Assembly: GCA_014595895.1 (NCBI GenBank)
Contig: JABUKB010000001.1
Span: 1,302,001-1,366,000, forward strand
DNA: 64,000 nt
Origin: Lysinibacillus odysseyi
GTDB lineage: Bacteria > Bacillota > Bacilli > Bacillales_A > Planococcaceae
Reading direction: 5' to 3'
The position numbers and the translations under genes were made by a program. Position 1 is the stretch's first letter; each line of letters opens with the position of its first letter. The notes under the pieces are model-generated. The model did not search any database. It had not been told where the DNA came from and was given only the letters and a program-made list of their open reading frames with translations. Of this stretch, positions 16,769-24,209 are shown one piece after another.

Positions 16769-18034
16769 ATGAAGCTACATCATGACACGAGTATAGATCA
16801 GGATGTACTATCGTTAATCTGGAATCATACAAATGACGCTATTTTTACTATTGGCTATGACGGTCAACTATTAGCTACAAATCCTGCTTTTTCCTCCATC
16901 TTAGGATGGGACAAAGAGGACCTTGAAAATCAGCACTTTTTTTCTTTTTTTCTAAACACAACAGAAGAGGAACAAAGAGAGCTGTTGAACACATTCAAAA
17001 AAGGACAGGATGTACCCTATTATGTAACAAAAAGAGTAAGTAAGAACGGCAATGTAATAGATATTCTTGCCTCTTACTGTGCTGTCAACAAAAAGGATAT
17101 ACTGGCAGTTGGCATGTATAAGGATTTTACAGAACAAATGGAAATTCAGCGCAAACTACAAGCGAGCCAGTATTGCTATCGCAACTTAGTAGAGTTTATA
17201 CCGGATGCCATTTTTGTTGAGAATGATGAAAAAATCAGGTTTATTAATAAGACAGGTCTCCATATCCTTGGCGTGCAGGATGAAAACGATATATTAGGAC
17301 AGCCGATATGGCAGTTTATAGCAGCTGAAAACCGTCTAGCCTTCAAAAGTAAAATAGCGCAGGCCATCGCAAGCGGTGAATCCATCATTGAACAAGTCAA
17401 TCGTATCGATGGCAAAATCATCTGGGTTGAAATTACAATTATGCGTGTTTTATTTGAGGATGAGTATGTCAATCAAATTATGATGCGGGATATTACTGCT
17501 AAGAAACATTACGAGGCACAGCTTGAGTACTTAGCCTTTCACGACCCTCTCACTGGTCTTTCCAATCGGTGCCGCTTCATGGGGATGTTTAGCCAAGTCA
17601 TTGAACAAGCAACTAAACAGCAACAGATGCTAAGTGTTATTTATCTCGATATTGATAAGTTTAAATCGATTAATGACACATTCGGACATGATGCAGGAGA
17701 TCAACTGCTCGTTCAATTTGCCAATCTATTAAAACAGCATGCAAGACAAGAGGATATCATCTGTCGCATAGGCGGAGATGAATTTCTGATATTACTTCAG
17801 GATATCAGAGGTCAGCATATGGTTATTGAGATCATAGAGAAGCTGCAGCAAGCTTTGGCAACCCCTATTCTGCTAGATAATCAACCTATTTCAATCACTG
17901 TAAGCATGGGAGCTGCCCTATTCCCTCAGGACGGTACAGATGCAAAAGTATTGATTGCCCATGCAGATACAGCTCTTTATCAAGCAAAAGAACAGCGCAA
18001 TACATACCGATTTTATGAAGGTGATTATGCCTGA
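16769..18034 (+). CDS. PAS-PAS-GGDEF diguanylate cyclase
   Basis: A 421-residue cytosolic protein. It contains two PAS domains (about 15-125 and 135-245) and a GGDEF domain (about 255-415) with intact GGDEF at about residue 335. An RQED inhibitory site lies five residues before it, so the enzyme should make c-di-GMP from GTP with product feedback. No membrane segment is present; the PAS domains would sense a soluble or redox signal. The ATG follows AAGGAG. A terminator at 18038-18087 ends it. A second c-di-GMP protein (GGDEF-EAL) is encoded at 58002-59750. Confidence 0.92.
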   Translation: MKLHHDTSIDQDVLSLIWNHTNDAIFTIGYDGQLLATNPAFSSILGWDKEDLENQHFFSFFLNTTEEEQRELLNTFKKGQDVPYYVTKRVSKNGNVIDILASYCAVNKKDILAVGMYKDFTEQMEIQRKLQASQYCYRNLVEFIPDAIFVENDEKIRFINKTGLHILGVQDENDILGQPIWQFIAAENRLAFKSKIAQAIASGESIIEQVNRIDGKIIWVEITIMRVLFEDEYVNQIMMRDITAKKHYEAQLEYLAFHDPLTGLSNRCRFMGMFSQVIEQATKQQQMLSVIYLDIDKFKSINDTFGHDAGDQLLVQFANLLKQHARQEDIICRIGGDEFLILLQDIRGQHMVIEIIEKLQQALATPILLDNQPISITVSMGAALFPQDGTDAKVLIAHADTALYQAKEQRNTYRFYEGDYA

Positions 18035-18037
18035 CAG

Positions 18038-18087
18038 TAAAAAGGCTGCTTCCGTGTCCTCTTTTGGATACTGAGCAGCCTTTTCTT
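18038..18087 (+). terminator. Intrinsic terminator after the diguanylate cyclase gene
   Basis: AAAAGGCTGCT pairs with AGCAGCCTTTT across a long loop, then CTT. Confidence 0.8.
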
Positions 18088-18186
18088 CGCAATCATTTTG
18101 TCACAGCTATTTTTACTTGTCAATTACATACACTAATAAGGCATAGCTCATACAGCTTCCGGGTACAGTTACAGGAGGTGATAAAA

Positions 18187-18837
18187 TTGGATGCCATTAT
18201 TTTCAGTATTTTTGCTGTCCTGTATGCAGCACTATTTATCTGGTCTATCCGTTCTCATAAATGGATGCTTTCTAGCGTGATATTGCTCGTCGTGGCAGCG
18301 CTCATTTATGATAACGGCATTATAGCCATTGGTCATTTAATCGGTGAAGGAACTACCCTTGAAATGTTGAATAGTTGGCGTTTTTGGCTTCATGCATTTT
18401 GTACTCCTATGCTTATTCTGTTTTCAGTCGCTATGATGCGGGAGGCTGGGATTCATTGGGCTCAGAAGAAATGGGTACTCATTGTAGGGGTTATTTATAC
18501 GATCATAGCCATCATTGTGGAATATAGGGAGACACTAGCTGATTTTTCGATTGAAGCAAAACAGGAATACGGTGCTTTAAGCTATTCCGCTACGGAGCCT
18601 GCCAGTGGTCCGCCCCTCATGATTCTACTCGTTCTCGCTATGTTATTGCTTGCCGGCATCATGCTTTGGCGGAAAGCCAAGTGGCCATGGATGTTAATCG
18701 GTACGGTTATCATGACGATTGGGAGCGCTGTACCAATTAATATTGGGAGTAACGCCATTACCAATGCTTTTGAACTCATCTTGCTATTTACCCTTGTATG
18801 GACAAAAAAGAAAATGGATCGTAGAGATATAAAGTGA
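18187..18837 (+). CDS. Multi-pass membrane protein of unknown function
   Basis: A 216-residue protein of about seven hydrophobic segments with short loops and no large soluble part. TTG at 18187 follows a perfect AGGAGGTG by 6 bases; a reading that starts at 18064 would run through the terminator of the preceding gene and is rejected. No transporter signature or catalytic motif is visible. It stands alone between the diguanylate cyclase and a structured non-coding stretch. Confidence 0.65.
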   Translation: MDAIIFSIFAVLYAALFIWSIRSHKWMLSSVILLVVAALIYDNGIIAIGHLIGEGTTLEMLNSWRFWLHAFCTPMLILFSVAMMREAGIHWAQKKWVLIVGVIYTIIAIIVEYRETLADFSIEAKQEYGALSYSATEPASGPPLMILLVLAMLLLAGIMLWRKAKWPWMLIGTVIMTIGSAVPINIGSNAITNAFELILLFTLVWTKKKMDRRDIK

Positions 18838-18844
18838 AACTTCA

Positions 18845-19062
18845 ATCAGTGGGGGATTTTCCACATCCCCCGCTGATTAACAAGGAACACAAGCTAAGTT
18901 CGCCACGTCCTGTGGCAACGCTTGTGTAACCAACATCGTGTTGGCCCGAACCAATCGGGCTTTTACGGGTAGTTGATTTCCCGCCTATCCTTTTTGCCCG
19001 CTACGCTTTCGAGGTAGATAAATTACTTACTACCCGTTAATGCGGGATAAAGGTGAAAAGAG
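18845..19062. repeat. Hairpin-rich non-coding element, possible non-autonomous mobile element
   Basis: Several good inverted repeats follow one another: a 14-bp one around 18845-18880 (CAGTGGGGGAT with ATCCCCCGCTG), CACAAGC/GCTTGTG enclosing GCCAC/GTGGC, CCAACA/TGTTGG, GCCCGA/TCGGGC with TTTT, and ACGGGTAG with CTACCCGT about 60 bases apart. There is no reading frame across it. A chain of palindromes of this kind recalls ends or relics of IS200/IS605-type elements. I cannot confirm the class without a genome-wide search. Confidence 0.4.
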
Positions 19063-19133
19063 AATAAAGATACTCCCCCACTCAAACCTATGTTAGTATA
19101 GTTTCTAGCATTGTTTTTTAGGGAGAGCATCAT

Positions 19134-19655
19134 ATGTTACAAAAAGGCATACATGTTTATTTAAGAGCAGTGGAAGAAAAAGATGCGGCTGATATTTTAG
19201 CATCTGTCTCGAATGAAGAAATTCGTTATATGACGGGTACGAAAGCTGTTTTTACAATCGATCAAATCAAACAGCATATCCAGAAATGCCGTCTAGACGA
19301 TAGTCGTGTAGATTTTGTCGTCTGTTTACATGAAACAGATGAAGTAATTGCCGAGGGAGCAATTTTGGAAATCGATCCTGACAATCAATTAGCTTATTAC
19401 CGAATTGCCATTTTTCCACAATTTGTCGGACGTGGTTACGGAACGGAGACAACAAAGCTTGCTGTCCAGTATACATTTGAAACGTTGCAGCTGAACCGTT
19501 TGCAATTAGAAGTATATAGCCACAATCCGCGCGCCATTCGAAGCTACGAGAAGGCAGGTTTCCAGTACGAGGGTACGCGCCGGGAAGTCCTGTTATGGAA
19601 TGGACAGTATTCGGATGAAATCATCATGAGTATTTTATACAAGGATTATAAATAA
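19134..19655 (+). CDS. GNAT N-acetyltransferase, RimJ/RimL-like
   Basis: A 173-residue GNAT protein. It contains the acetyl-CoA loop FVGRGYGTETTKLAV (Q/R-x-x-G-x-G/A form) and the C-terminal ARAIRSYEKAGF-type motif (NPRAIRSYEKAGF), followed by LLWNGQYSD. This arrangement is typical of enzymes acetylating protein N-termini or small amines. The ATG follows GGGAGAG. It ends at a terminator shared with the convergent thiE gene. Substrate unknown. Confidence 0.85.
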   Translation: MLQKGIHVYLRAVEEKDAADILASVSNEEIRYMTGTKAVFTIDQIKQHIQKCRLDDSRVDFVVCLHETDEVIAEGAILEIDPDNQLAYYRIAIFPQFVGRGYGTETTKLAVQYTFETLQLNRLQLEVYSHNPRAIRSYEKAGFQYEGTRREVLLWNGQYSDEIIMSILYKDYK

Positions 19656-19682
19656 AGAACCGGAATGCCCGGTTCTTTTATT
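19653..19682 (+). terminator. Bidirectional terminator between the GNAT gene and thiE
   Basis: AAGAACCGG pairs with CCGGTTCTT over a 4-base loop, with TTTT on the plus strand and TTTATTTAT on the minus strand. Confidence 0.85.
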
Positions 19683-19690
19683 TTTGCCTA

Positions 19691-20338
19691 TTATTTTGTA
19701 ATGGACATTGTTTTAGCTAACTCTTTCAGTTGCTGGACTGTTGCCGAAATATTCTTACTGGAAGCAATGGCTGAGATGACGGCAGCACCATCCGCACCAC
19801 TTTCAAACACCACTCCCGCATTTTCTACTGTCAGTCCCCCAATCGCCACAATCGGTAGTTGCGGATATCGTTTCCTCGCTTCAGTCAAAAAGCTAGTACC
19901 AGCTGGCGCATTGGCGTCTGATTTTGATTGGGTTTTATAAATAGGTCCAATCCCTACATAATCAGCCCCGCCTGATACTGCTTGTTCAAGCTCTTGTTCA
20001 TTATGAACAGAAACACCCACTAGCTTATGAGGCAGTCGTTTTTTTACGTCTTCCAACTGCGCATCGTCTTGCCCAATATGCACCCCATCTGCCTGTAAGC
20101 GGACCGCTAGTTCAATATCATCATTGATAATAAATGGTACGTGATAGGCAGCACATAGTTGCTGACACTGTTTCGCAAATTCTATATATGCTTCACCCGC
20201 TAAAGCCTCCTCCCCTTTTTCACGTAGCTGGAACATCGTCACCCCTGCTTGTAATGCTTGTTCCAACGTGTGGAGAGGGTCTTGCACGGCATTCAATGTG
20301 CCCATAATAAAGTAAACTTGCAGATTTTTACGATCCAA
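19691..20338 (-). CDS. thiE: Thiamine-phosphate synthase
   Basis: A 215-residue TIM-barrel enzyme that joins HMP-pyrophosphate and the thiazole phosphate to give thiamine phosphate. It shows MFQLREK, INDDIELA, DGVHIGQDD, GADYVGIGPIYKTQSK and AIGGL, the standard ThiE motifs for pyrophosphate and Mg2+ binding. I place the start at TTG 20338, 6 bases after GAGGTGG, overlapping the end of thiD by 11 bases; upstream in-frame codons lie inside thiD. It is the last gene of the TPP-riboswitch-controlled operon. Confidence 0.92.
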   Translation of the reverse strand: MDRKNLQVYFIMGTLNAVQDPLHTLEQALQAGVTMFQLREKGEEALAGEAYIEFAKQCQQLCAAYHVPFIINDDIELAVRLQADGVHIGQDDAQLEDVKKRLPHKLVGVSVHNEQELEQAVSGGADYVGIGPIYKTQSKSDANAPAGTSFLTEARKRYPQLPIVAIGGLTVENAGVVFESGADGAAVISAIASSKNISATVQQLKELAKTMSITK

Positions 20339-21149
20339 TGATTTCCACCTCACTTGCCGATTGCTGCTTATTATAGGCAAAGTGGTTGGTTGGACCATGC
20401 CCGTGCCCGATATTTAGTGGATAGGCAATGGCTTGATGAATAAAGTGCTTTGCTTCCGTAATGGCAGCTTGGATGGTATAGCCCTTTGCCAAAAAAGCTG
20501 TAATGGCTGCCGAGAACGTACAGCCCGTGCCATGAGTATGCTTTGTGTCAATGCGCGGTGCTACAAGTTTAAATGTCTGACCGTCCTTGAAATAGACGGT
20601 ATCGATGGCCTGCTCCCCGCTCATATGACCACCTTTTAGTACAACACAATTAGCGCCCATTTGTAAAAGCTCCTCTGCTGCCTGTTGAAGCGTCGATTGG
20701 TTGCAGATAGAGATACCCGTTAATACCTCTGCTTCCGGGATATTCGGTGTCAGTACAGTGGCAAGCGGTACTAAATGCTTGATAAATGCTTCTACCGCTT
20801 CTTGCTGTAAGAGGCTTGCCCCGCCTTTTGCAATCATCACAGGGTCGAGTACACAATTCTTTGCTTGCTGCCGCAATTGCTGTGCTACCACTTCAATAAT
20901 CTCACTCGAAAAAAGCATGCCTGTTTTTACTGCACTAACCTCAAAATCATTGAAAACGACTTCTATCTGTTTAGCAACTAATGAGGTTTCAATCGCCTGA
21001 ATGCCTTCCACACCTAACGTATTTTGAGCTGTAATGGCTGTGATGGCAGACGTTCCAAAAACCCCTAGCTCTTGAAACGTTTTTAAATCAGCTTGAATCC
21101 CAGCCCCGCCGCCGCTATCAGAGCCGGCAATGGTCATGGCGATGTTCAT
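20328..21149 (-). CDS. thiD: Hydroxymethylpyrimidine / phosphomethylpyrimidine kinase
   Basis: A 273-residue ribokinase-fold kinase that phosphorylates HMP and HMP-P for thiamin synthesis. The N-terminal GSDSGGGAGIQADLKTF motif and the C-terminal anion-hole segment THGTGCTFSAAI are diagnostic. The ATG overlaps the thiM stop codon (ATGA), and thiE starts within its last codons, so the three genes are translationally coupled. Confidence 0.95.
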   Translation of the reverse strand: MNIAMTIAGSDSGGGAGIQADLKTFQELGVFGTSAITAITAQNTLGVEGIQAIETSLVAKQIEVVFNDFEVSAVKTGMLFSSEIIEVVAQQLRQQAKNCVLDPVMIAKGGASLLQQEAVEAFIKHLVPLATVLTPNIPEAEVLTGISICNQSTLQQAAEELLQMGANCVVLKGGHMSGEQAIDTVYFKDGQTFKLVAPRIDTKHTHGTGCTFSAAITAFLAKGYTIQAAITEAKHFIHQAIAYPLNIGHGHGPTNHFAYNKQQSASEVEIIGS

Positions 21150-21895
21150 TGTGTCACCCCCGCTGATAGACGATGTAATTCATTTAGTATTTCCATTTGG
21201 AAAGAGCCCATATCCTTTGTACCGTGTAGGGAAGCAACCTCTTTATATTCGGCTAAAATCGCTTGCAAATGCTCAAATGTATCCCTTTCTATGGCTAAAG
21301 CCGCTGTACAAATGGCACTCAATAAACAGCCTGTTCCCGTAACAGCTTGCATTTTCTCATGACCGCCACGGATTGAAACTATCTTTTGACCATCCGTTAT
21401 ATAATCACAGGCACCCGTCACAATAACGATGCATTGATACTTTGTAGCGACTGCCATAGCTGCAGAGGCAATATCCATATCGCCCGTGCCAGCATCGACA
21501 CCTCTTGCTTGCCACTCTACCCCAGCCAGTGCAGCTAGTTCACTTGGATTGCAGCGAATACAAGTAAATTGAACCTCATTTAGTAATTGCTTGATGGCTT
21601 GACGCCGGAAAGCGGAAACGCCTACTCCCACAGGATCTAGCAGAACGGGAATATGCAGTTCATTCGCCTTTTTTCCAGCATTCAGCATTGACTCCTTTGT
21701 TCGCGTATTTAATGTACCAATGTTTAAAAGCAAGGCATTTGAAATAGCGGTCACCTCGGCTACTTCTTCTATTTCATCCGCCATGATAGGCGAGGCTCCG
21801 ATTGCCAATAAGCCATTTGCTGTAAAATTAGCGACAACATAATTGGTCATGCAGTGAACAAGTGGCGCTGCTTTTTTAATGTTAGCGATACTCAT
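21146..21895 (-). CDS. thiM: Hydroxyethylthiazole kinase
   Basis: A 249-residue kinase salvaging the thiazole moiety. Motifs are VHCMTNYVVANFTANGLLAIGASP at the N-terminus, LDPVGVGVS (about residue 87), RCNPSELAALAG and the catalytic VTGTGCLLSA with its cysteine. It starts inside the end of tenA (GAGGTG upstream) and overlaps thiD by 4 bases. A truncated relic of its first 44 codons survives at 22934-23065 from a segmental duplication. Confidence 0.95.
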   Translation of the reverse strand: MSIANIKKAAPLVHCMTNYVVANFTANGLLAIGASPIMADEIEEVAEVTAISNALLLNIGTLNTRTKESMLNAGKKANELHIPVLLDPVGVGVSAFRRQAIKQLLNEVQFTCIRCNPSELAALAGVEWQARGVDAGTGDMDIASAAMAVATKYQCIVIVTGACDYITDGQKIVSIRGGHEKMQAVTGTGCLLSAICTAALAIERDTFEHLQAILAEYKEVASLHGTKDMGSFQMEILNELHRLSAGVTQ

Positions 21896-22565
21896 ATGTC
21901 ATCACCTCAGCTTGCCAGTTTTCAAATGTCCAAGACATCTCCCAGAACTTCCATTCATAATAACAGCTTTTTTCAAAATGTCTTTTAAAGGTCGCTACCT
22001 TTTCGGGCTGTTCCTCAGCGTAGCGGTCCATTCTCTCTTTTTGATAGCGGATTGTTTCCGCAAATTCATCTGAACTATATAAGGCAATCCATTGCTCATA
22101 CAGTGCGATGCCTGGCTTTGCATGTTTATACTTTTGTCCAATTTCGGCATAGAGCCACGGGCAAGGGAACATTGCCGCAAATGCTTCGGCTACATCACCG
22201 TTATGAGCTGCATTGTACATATGGCTTACGTAATTATAAGCGGCTGGTGCCGGGTCAAATTGTGCTACCTCTTCCTCTGTCACTTGCAGCTCTTTAAAAA
22301 CTGTGCGATGCAGCTCTAACTCTGCTTCATGAATATAGTTCGCTTGATTTAAAAAATACGTAATCTCTTCATTTGTTTCTGCTTTTGTTGCGGCAATCGA
22401 TAGCACTTTTGAATAATGCTTTAAATAATAGGCATCTTGCAGCATATAATACTTAAACTTTTCAAGCGGCAATGAACCGTCTACAATTCCTTTTACAAAT
22501 GGATGATGGAAACTTCCTTCCCAATATAAATCCGTTTCTTTTCTTACTTCTTCACAAAATGACAT
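21882..22565 (-). CDS. tenA: Aminopyrimidine aminohydrolase, copy 2 (thiM-proximal)
   Basis: A 227-residue TenA/thiaminase II protein that salvages HMP from degraded thiamin. The active-site cysteine in AAMFPCPWLYAE (about residue 137), the QDAYYL aspartate (about 44) and the terminal YYEWKFWEMSW with catalytic Glu are all present, so this is the cysteine-type TenA. The ATG follows AGGAGG. It is preceded by two TPP riboswitch-terminator units and followed by overlapping thiM. It is about 85 percent identical to copy 1 by eye. Confidence 0.94.
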   Translation of the reverse strand: MSFCEEVRKETDLYWEGSFHHPFVKGIVDGSLPLEKFKYYMLQDAYYLKHYSKVLSIAATKAETNEEITYFLNQANYIHEAELELHRTVFKELQVTEEEVAQFDPAPAAYNYVSHMYNAAHNGDVAEAFAAMFPCPWLYAEIGQKYKHAKPGIALYEQWIALYSSDEFAETIRYQKERMDRYAEEQPEKVATFKRHFEKSCYYEWKFWEMSWTFENWQAEVMTYEYR

Positions 22566-22597
22566 CTTATGTCCTCCTTTTTAGTGGACGCAGATCG

Positions 22598-22637
22598 ACA
22601 AAAAGACGCTTACCCAAATAGATAGGAAAGCGCCTAA
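22598..22637 (-). terminator. Riboswitch terminator A
   Basis: AGGCGCTT and AAGCGTCT pair across 16 bases, followed by TTTTTG on the minus strand, between aptamer A and tenA copy 2. Confidence 0.75.
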
Positions 22638-22644
22638 AAAAATT

Positions 22645-22720
22645 GCTCCCTACGTCAGTGTTAACTGTCAGGTTCTAAGGGTCAGGTTTTAACCTTCTCA
22701 ACACAGATGTGTCCCCCCGC
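22645..22720 (-). promoter_or_regulatory. TPP riboswitch aptamer A (proximal to tenA copy 2)
   Basis: On the minus strand the segment reads GGGGGGACAC, GTGTTGAGAAGG, ACCTGACCCTTAGAACCTGA, then CACTGACGTAGGGAGC. This is the order of the THI element (GGGG, CUGAGA-like, ACC..GAACCUGA, CGUAGGGA). A terminator hairpin follows before tenA. Confidence 0.88.
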
Positions 22721-22737
22721 AATTAAAATATTTTGTT

Positions 22738-22773
22738 AGAAACAAAAGGCTCCCCATCAGAAATGGCGAGCCT
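22738..22773 (-). terminator. Riboswitch terminator B
   Basis: AGGCTC and GAGCCT pair, followed by TTTGTTTC on the minus strand, after aptamer B. Confidence 0.7.
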
Positions 22774-22803
22774 GTACAAAATAATATACCGTCATTGTAC
22801 TTT

Positions 22804-22880
22804 GCTCCCTACGCCAGTATTAACTGAACAGGTTCAAATGGTCAGGTTTTAACCTTCTCAACACAAATGTGTCCCCATGC
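22804..22880 (-). promoter_or_regulatory. TPP riboswitch aptamer B (distal, tenA copy 2)
   Basis: GGGGACACATTTGTGTTGAGA, ACCTGACCATTTGAACCTGTTCAG and CTGGCGTAGGGAGC are in order on the minus strand. With aptamer A it forms a tandem pair, each with its own terminator. Confidence 0.88.
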
Positions 22881-22933
22881 AAAATATTTTAATTATATTC
22901 ATCTTACTAAAGTAAATAGAAAAGTCAAGAAAG

Positions 22934-23065
22934 TTCAGATATTTCATCTACCATAATAGGCGAGGCTCCGATTGCCAATAAGCTATTTGTTGTAAAATTA
23001 GCGACAATATAATTGGTTATGTAGGGAACAAGTGGCGCTGCTTTCCGAATGTTAGCGATACTTAT
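22934..23065 (-). pseudogene. Relic of the thiM 5' end
   Basis: The first 44 codons of thiM are recognisable downstream of tenA copy 1, with about 13 base changes against the intact gene. The start codon is ATA instead of ATG, and the sequence stops at the duplication junction, where it runs into the leader of the second block. It encodes nothing complete. Confidence 0.88.
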
Positions 23066-23735
23066 ACGTCATCACCTCAGCTTGCCAGTTTTCAAATGTC
23101 CAAGACATCTCCCAGAACTTCCACTCGTAATAACAGCTTTTTTCAAAATGTCTTTTAAAGATTGCTACCTTTTCAGGCTGCTCCTCAGCGTAGCTGTCCA
23201 TTTTCTCTTTTTGACCACGGATTATTTCCGCAAAGTCATCTGAGCCATATAAGGCAATCCATTGCTCATACAGGGCTACGCCTGGTTTTGCATGTTTGTA
23301 CTTTTGTCCAATTTCGGCGTAAATCCACGCGCAAGGGAACATCGCCGCAAATGCTTCTGCTACATCACCGTTATGAGTTGCATTGTACATATGACTTAAG
23401 TAATTATAAGCTGCTGGTGCCGGGTCAAATTGTGCTAGCTCCTCTTCTGTCACTTGCAGTTCTTTAAAAGCTGTTCGATGCAGCTCTAATTCTGCTTCAT
23501 GAATATATTTTGCCTGATTTAAAAAATATCGAATATCTTCAATTGTATCTGCTTTTGTTGCGGCAATCGATAACGATTTGAAATAATGCTTTAAATAATA
23601 AGCATCCTGTAGCATATAATACTTAAACTTTTCAAGCGGCAGTGAACCGTCTACAATCCCTTTTATAAATGGATGATGAAAACTTGCTTCCCAATATAAA
23701 TCCGTTTCTTTTCTTGCTTCTTCACAAAATGACAA
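23052..23735 (-). CDS. tenA: Aminopyrimidine aminohydrolase, copy 1
   Basis: A 227-residue TenA paralogue, full length, with the same active-site set as copy 2: QDAYYL, AAMFPCAWIYAE cysteine and YYEWKFWEMSW. Differences are spread over the length and no stop or frameshift occurs, so it appears functional. It uses a TTG start (ATG in copy 2) after AGGAGG. It has its own pair of TPP riboswitches. Downstream is the thiM relic, then the leader of copy 2. Confidence 0.92.
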   Translation of the reverse strand: MSFCEEARKETDLYWEASFHHPFIKGIVDGSLPLEKFKYYMLQDAYYLKHYFKSLSIAATKADTIEDIRYFLNQAKYIHEAELELHRTAFKELQVTEEELAQFDPAPAAYNYLSHMYNATHNGDVAEAFAAMFPCAWIYAEIGQKYKHAKPGVALYEQWIALYGSDDFAEIIRGQKEKMDSYAEEQPEKVAIFKRHFEKSCYYEWKFWEMSWTFENWQAEVMTYKYR

Positions 23736-23766
23736 CGTATTTCCTCCTTTTTAGTGGACGTAGACC

Positions 23767-23806
23767 GACAAAAAACGCTTACCCAAATAGATAGGAAAGC
23801 GCTTTA
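23767..23806 (-). terminator. Riboswitch terminator C
   Basis: AAGCGCTT and AAGCGTTT pair around TCCTATCTATTTGGGT, followed by TTTTTG on the minus strand. Confidence 0.7.
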
Positions 23807-23813
23807 AAAAAGT

Positions 23814-23890
23814 TGCTCACTACGTCAGTGTTAACTGAACAGGTTCAAATGGTCAGGTTTTAACCTTCTCAACACATATGTGTCCCCCTG
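23814..23890 (-). promoter_or_regulatory. TPP riboswitch aptamer C (proximal to tenA copy 1)
   Basis: Same order of THI motifs as aptamer A, but the strongly conserved 3' block reads GTAGTGAG instead of GTAGGGAG. This single change may weaken ligand binding. Confidence 0.85.
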
Positions 23891-23914
23891 CAATTAAAAT
23901 ATTTTGTTTAGAAA

Positions 23915-23946
23915 CAAAAGGCTCTCCATCGAAAATGGAGAGTCTG
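23915..23946 (-). terminator. Riboswitch terminator D
   Basis: GACTCTCCAT and ATGGAGAGCC pair, followed by TTTTGTTTC on the minus strand. Confidence 0.75.
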
Positions 23947-23975
23947 TACAAAACAATATATCGTCATTGTACTTT

Positions 23976-24050
23976 GCTCCCTACGCCAGTATTAACTGAA
24001 CAGGTTCAAATGGTCAGGTTCTAACCTTCTCAACACACATGTGTCCCCAC
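23976..24050 (-). promoter_or_regulatory. TPP riboswitch aptamer D (distal, tenA copy 1)
   Basis: GGGGACACATGTGTGTTGAGA, ACCTGACCATTTGAACCTG and CTGGCGTAGGGAGC are in order. This is the first aptamer of the whole operon transcript. Confidence 0.88.
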
Positions 24051-24147
24051 GCAAAATATTTCAATTATATTCATCTTACTAAAGTAAATAGAAAAGTCAA
24101 TATAGTTAACTAAATATTCATACTTTACTTAAAGTTAGAAATTTTTA

Positions 24148-24192
24148 TGAAGAGGCATGTCTTTAAAATCATTTAGATTTAATAGACATGCC
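24148..24192 (-). terminator. Possible terminator after the ATP-grasp gene
   Basis: GGCATGTCT and AGACATGCC pair with extra inner A-T pairing. The T-tract on the minus strand is poor (TCTTCATAAAAATTT), so the call is weak. Confidence 0.4.
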
Positions 24193-24209
24193 CCTTATTT
24201 TCATGACTC

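Larger units (their letters stand above)
21770..24102. repeat. Tandem duplication of the riboswitch-tenA-thiM' block
   Basis: The block at about 22937-24102 repeats about 21770-22930 in the same order: leader, two TPP units, tenA, and the thiM 5' end. Homology ends upstream with the shared AAAGTAAATAGAAAAGTCAA and downstream inside thiM. Divergence of roughly 10-15 percent shows an old event. Confidence 0.85.

Noticed and set aside
18064-18186. Longer N-terminus for the membrane protein at 18187
   Set aside because: It would start inside the terminator of the preceding gene and has no ribosome site, while a perfect AGGAGGTG precedes the TTG at 18187.
22598-24050. Paired repeats near tenA considered as mobile-element ends or CRISPR-like repeats
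   Set aside because: The repeat units fold as TPP aptamers with terminators and the spacing is explained by a segmental duplication.
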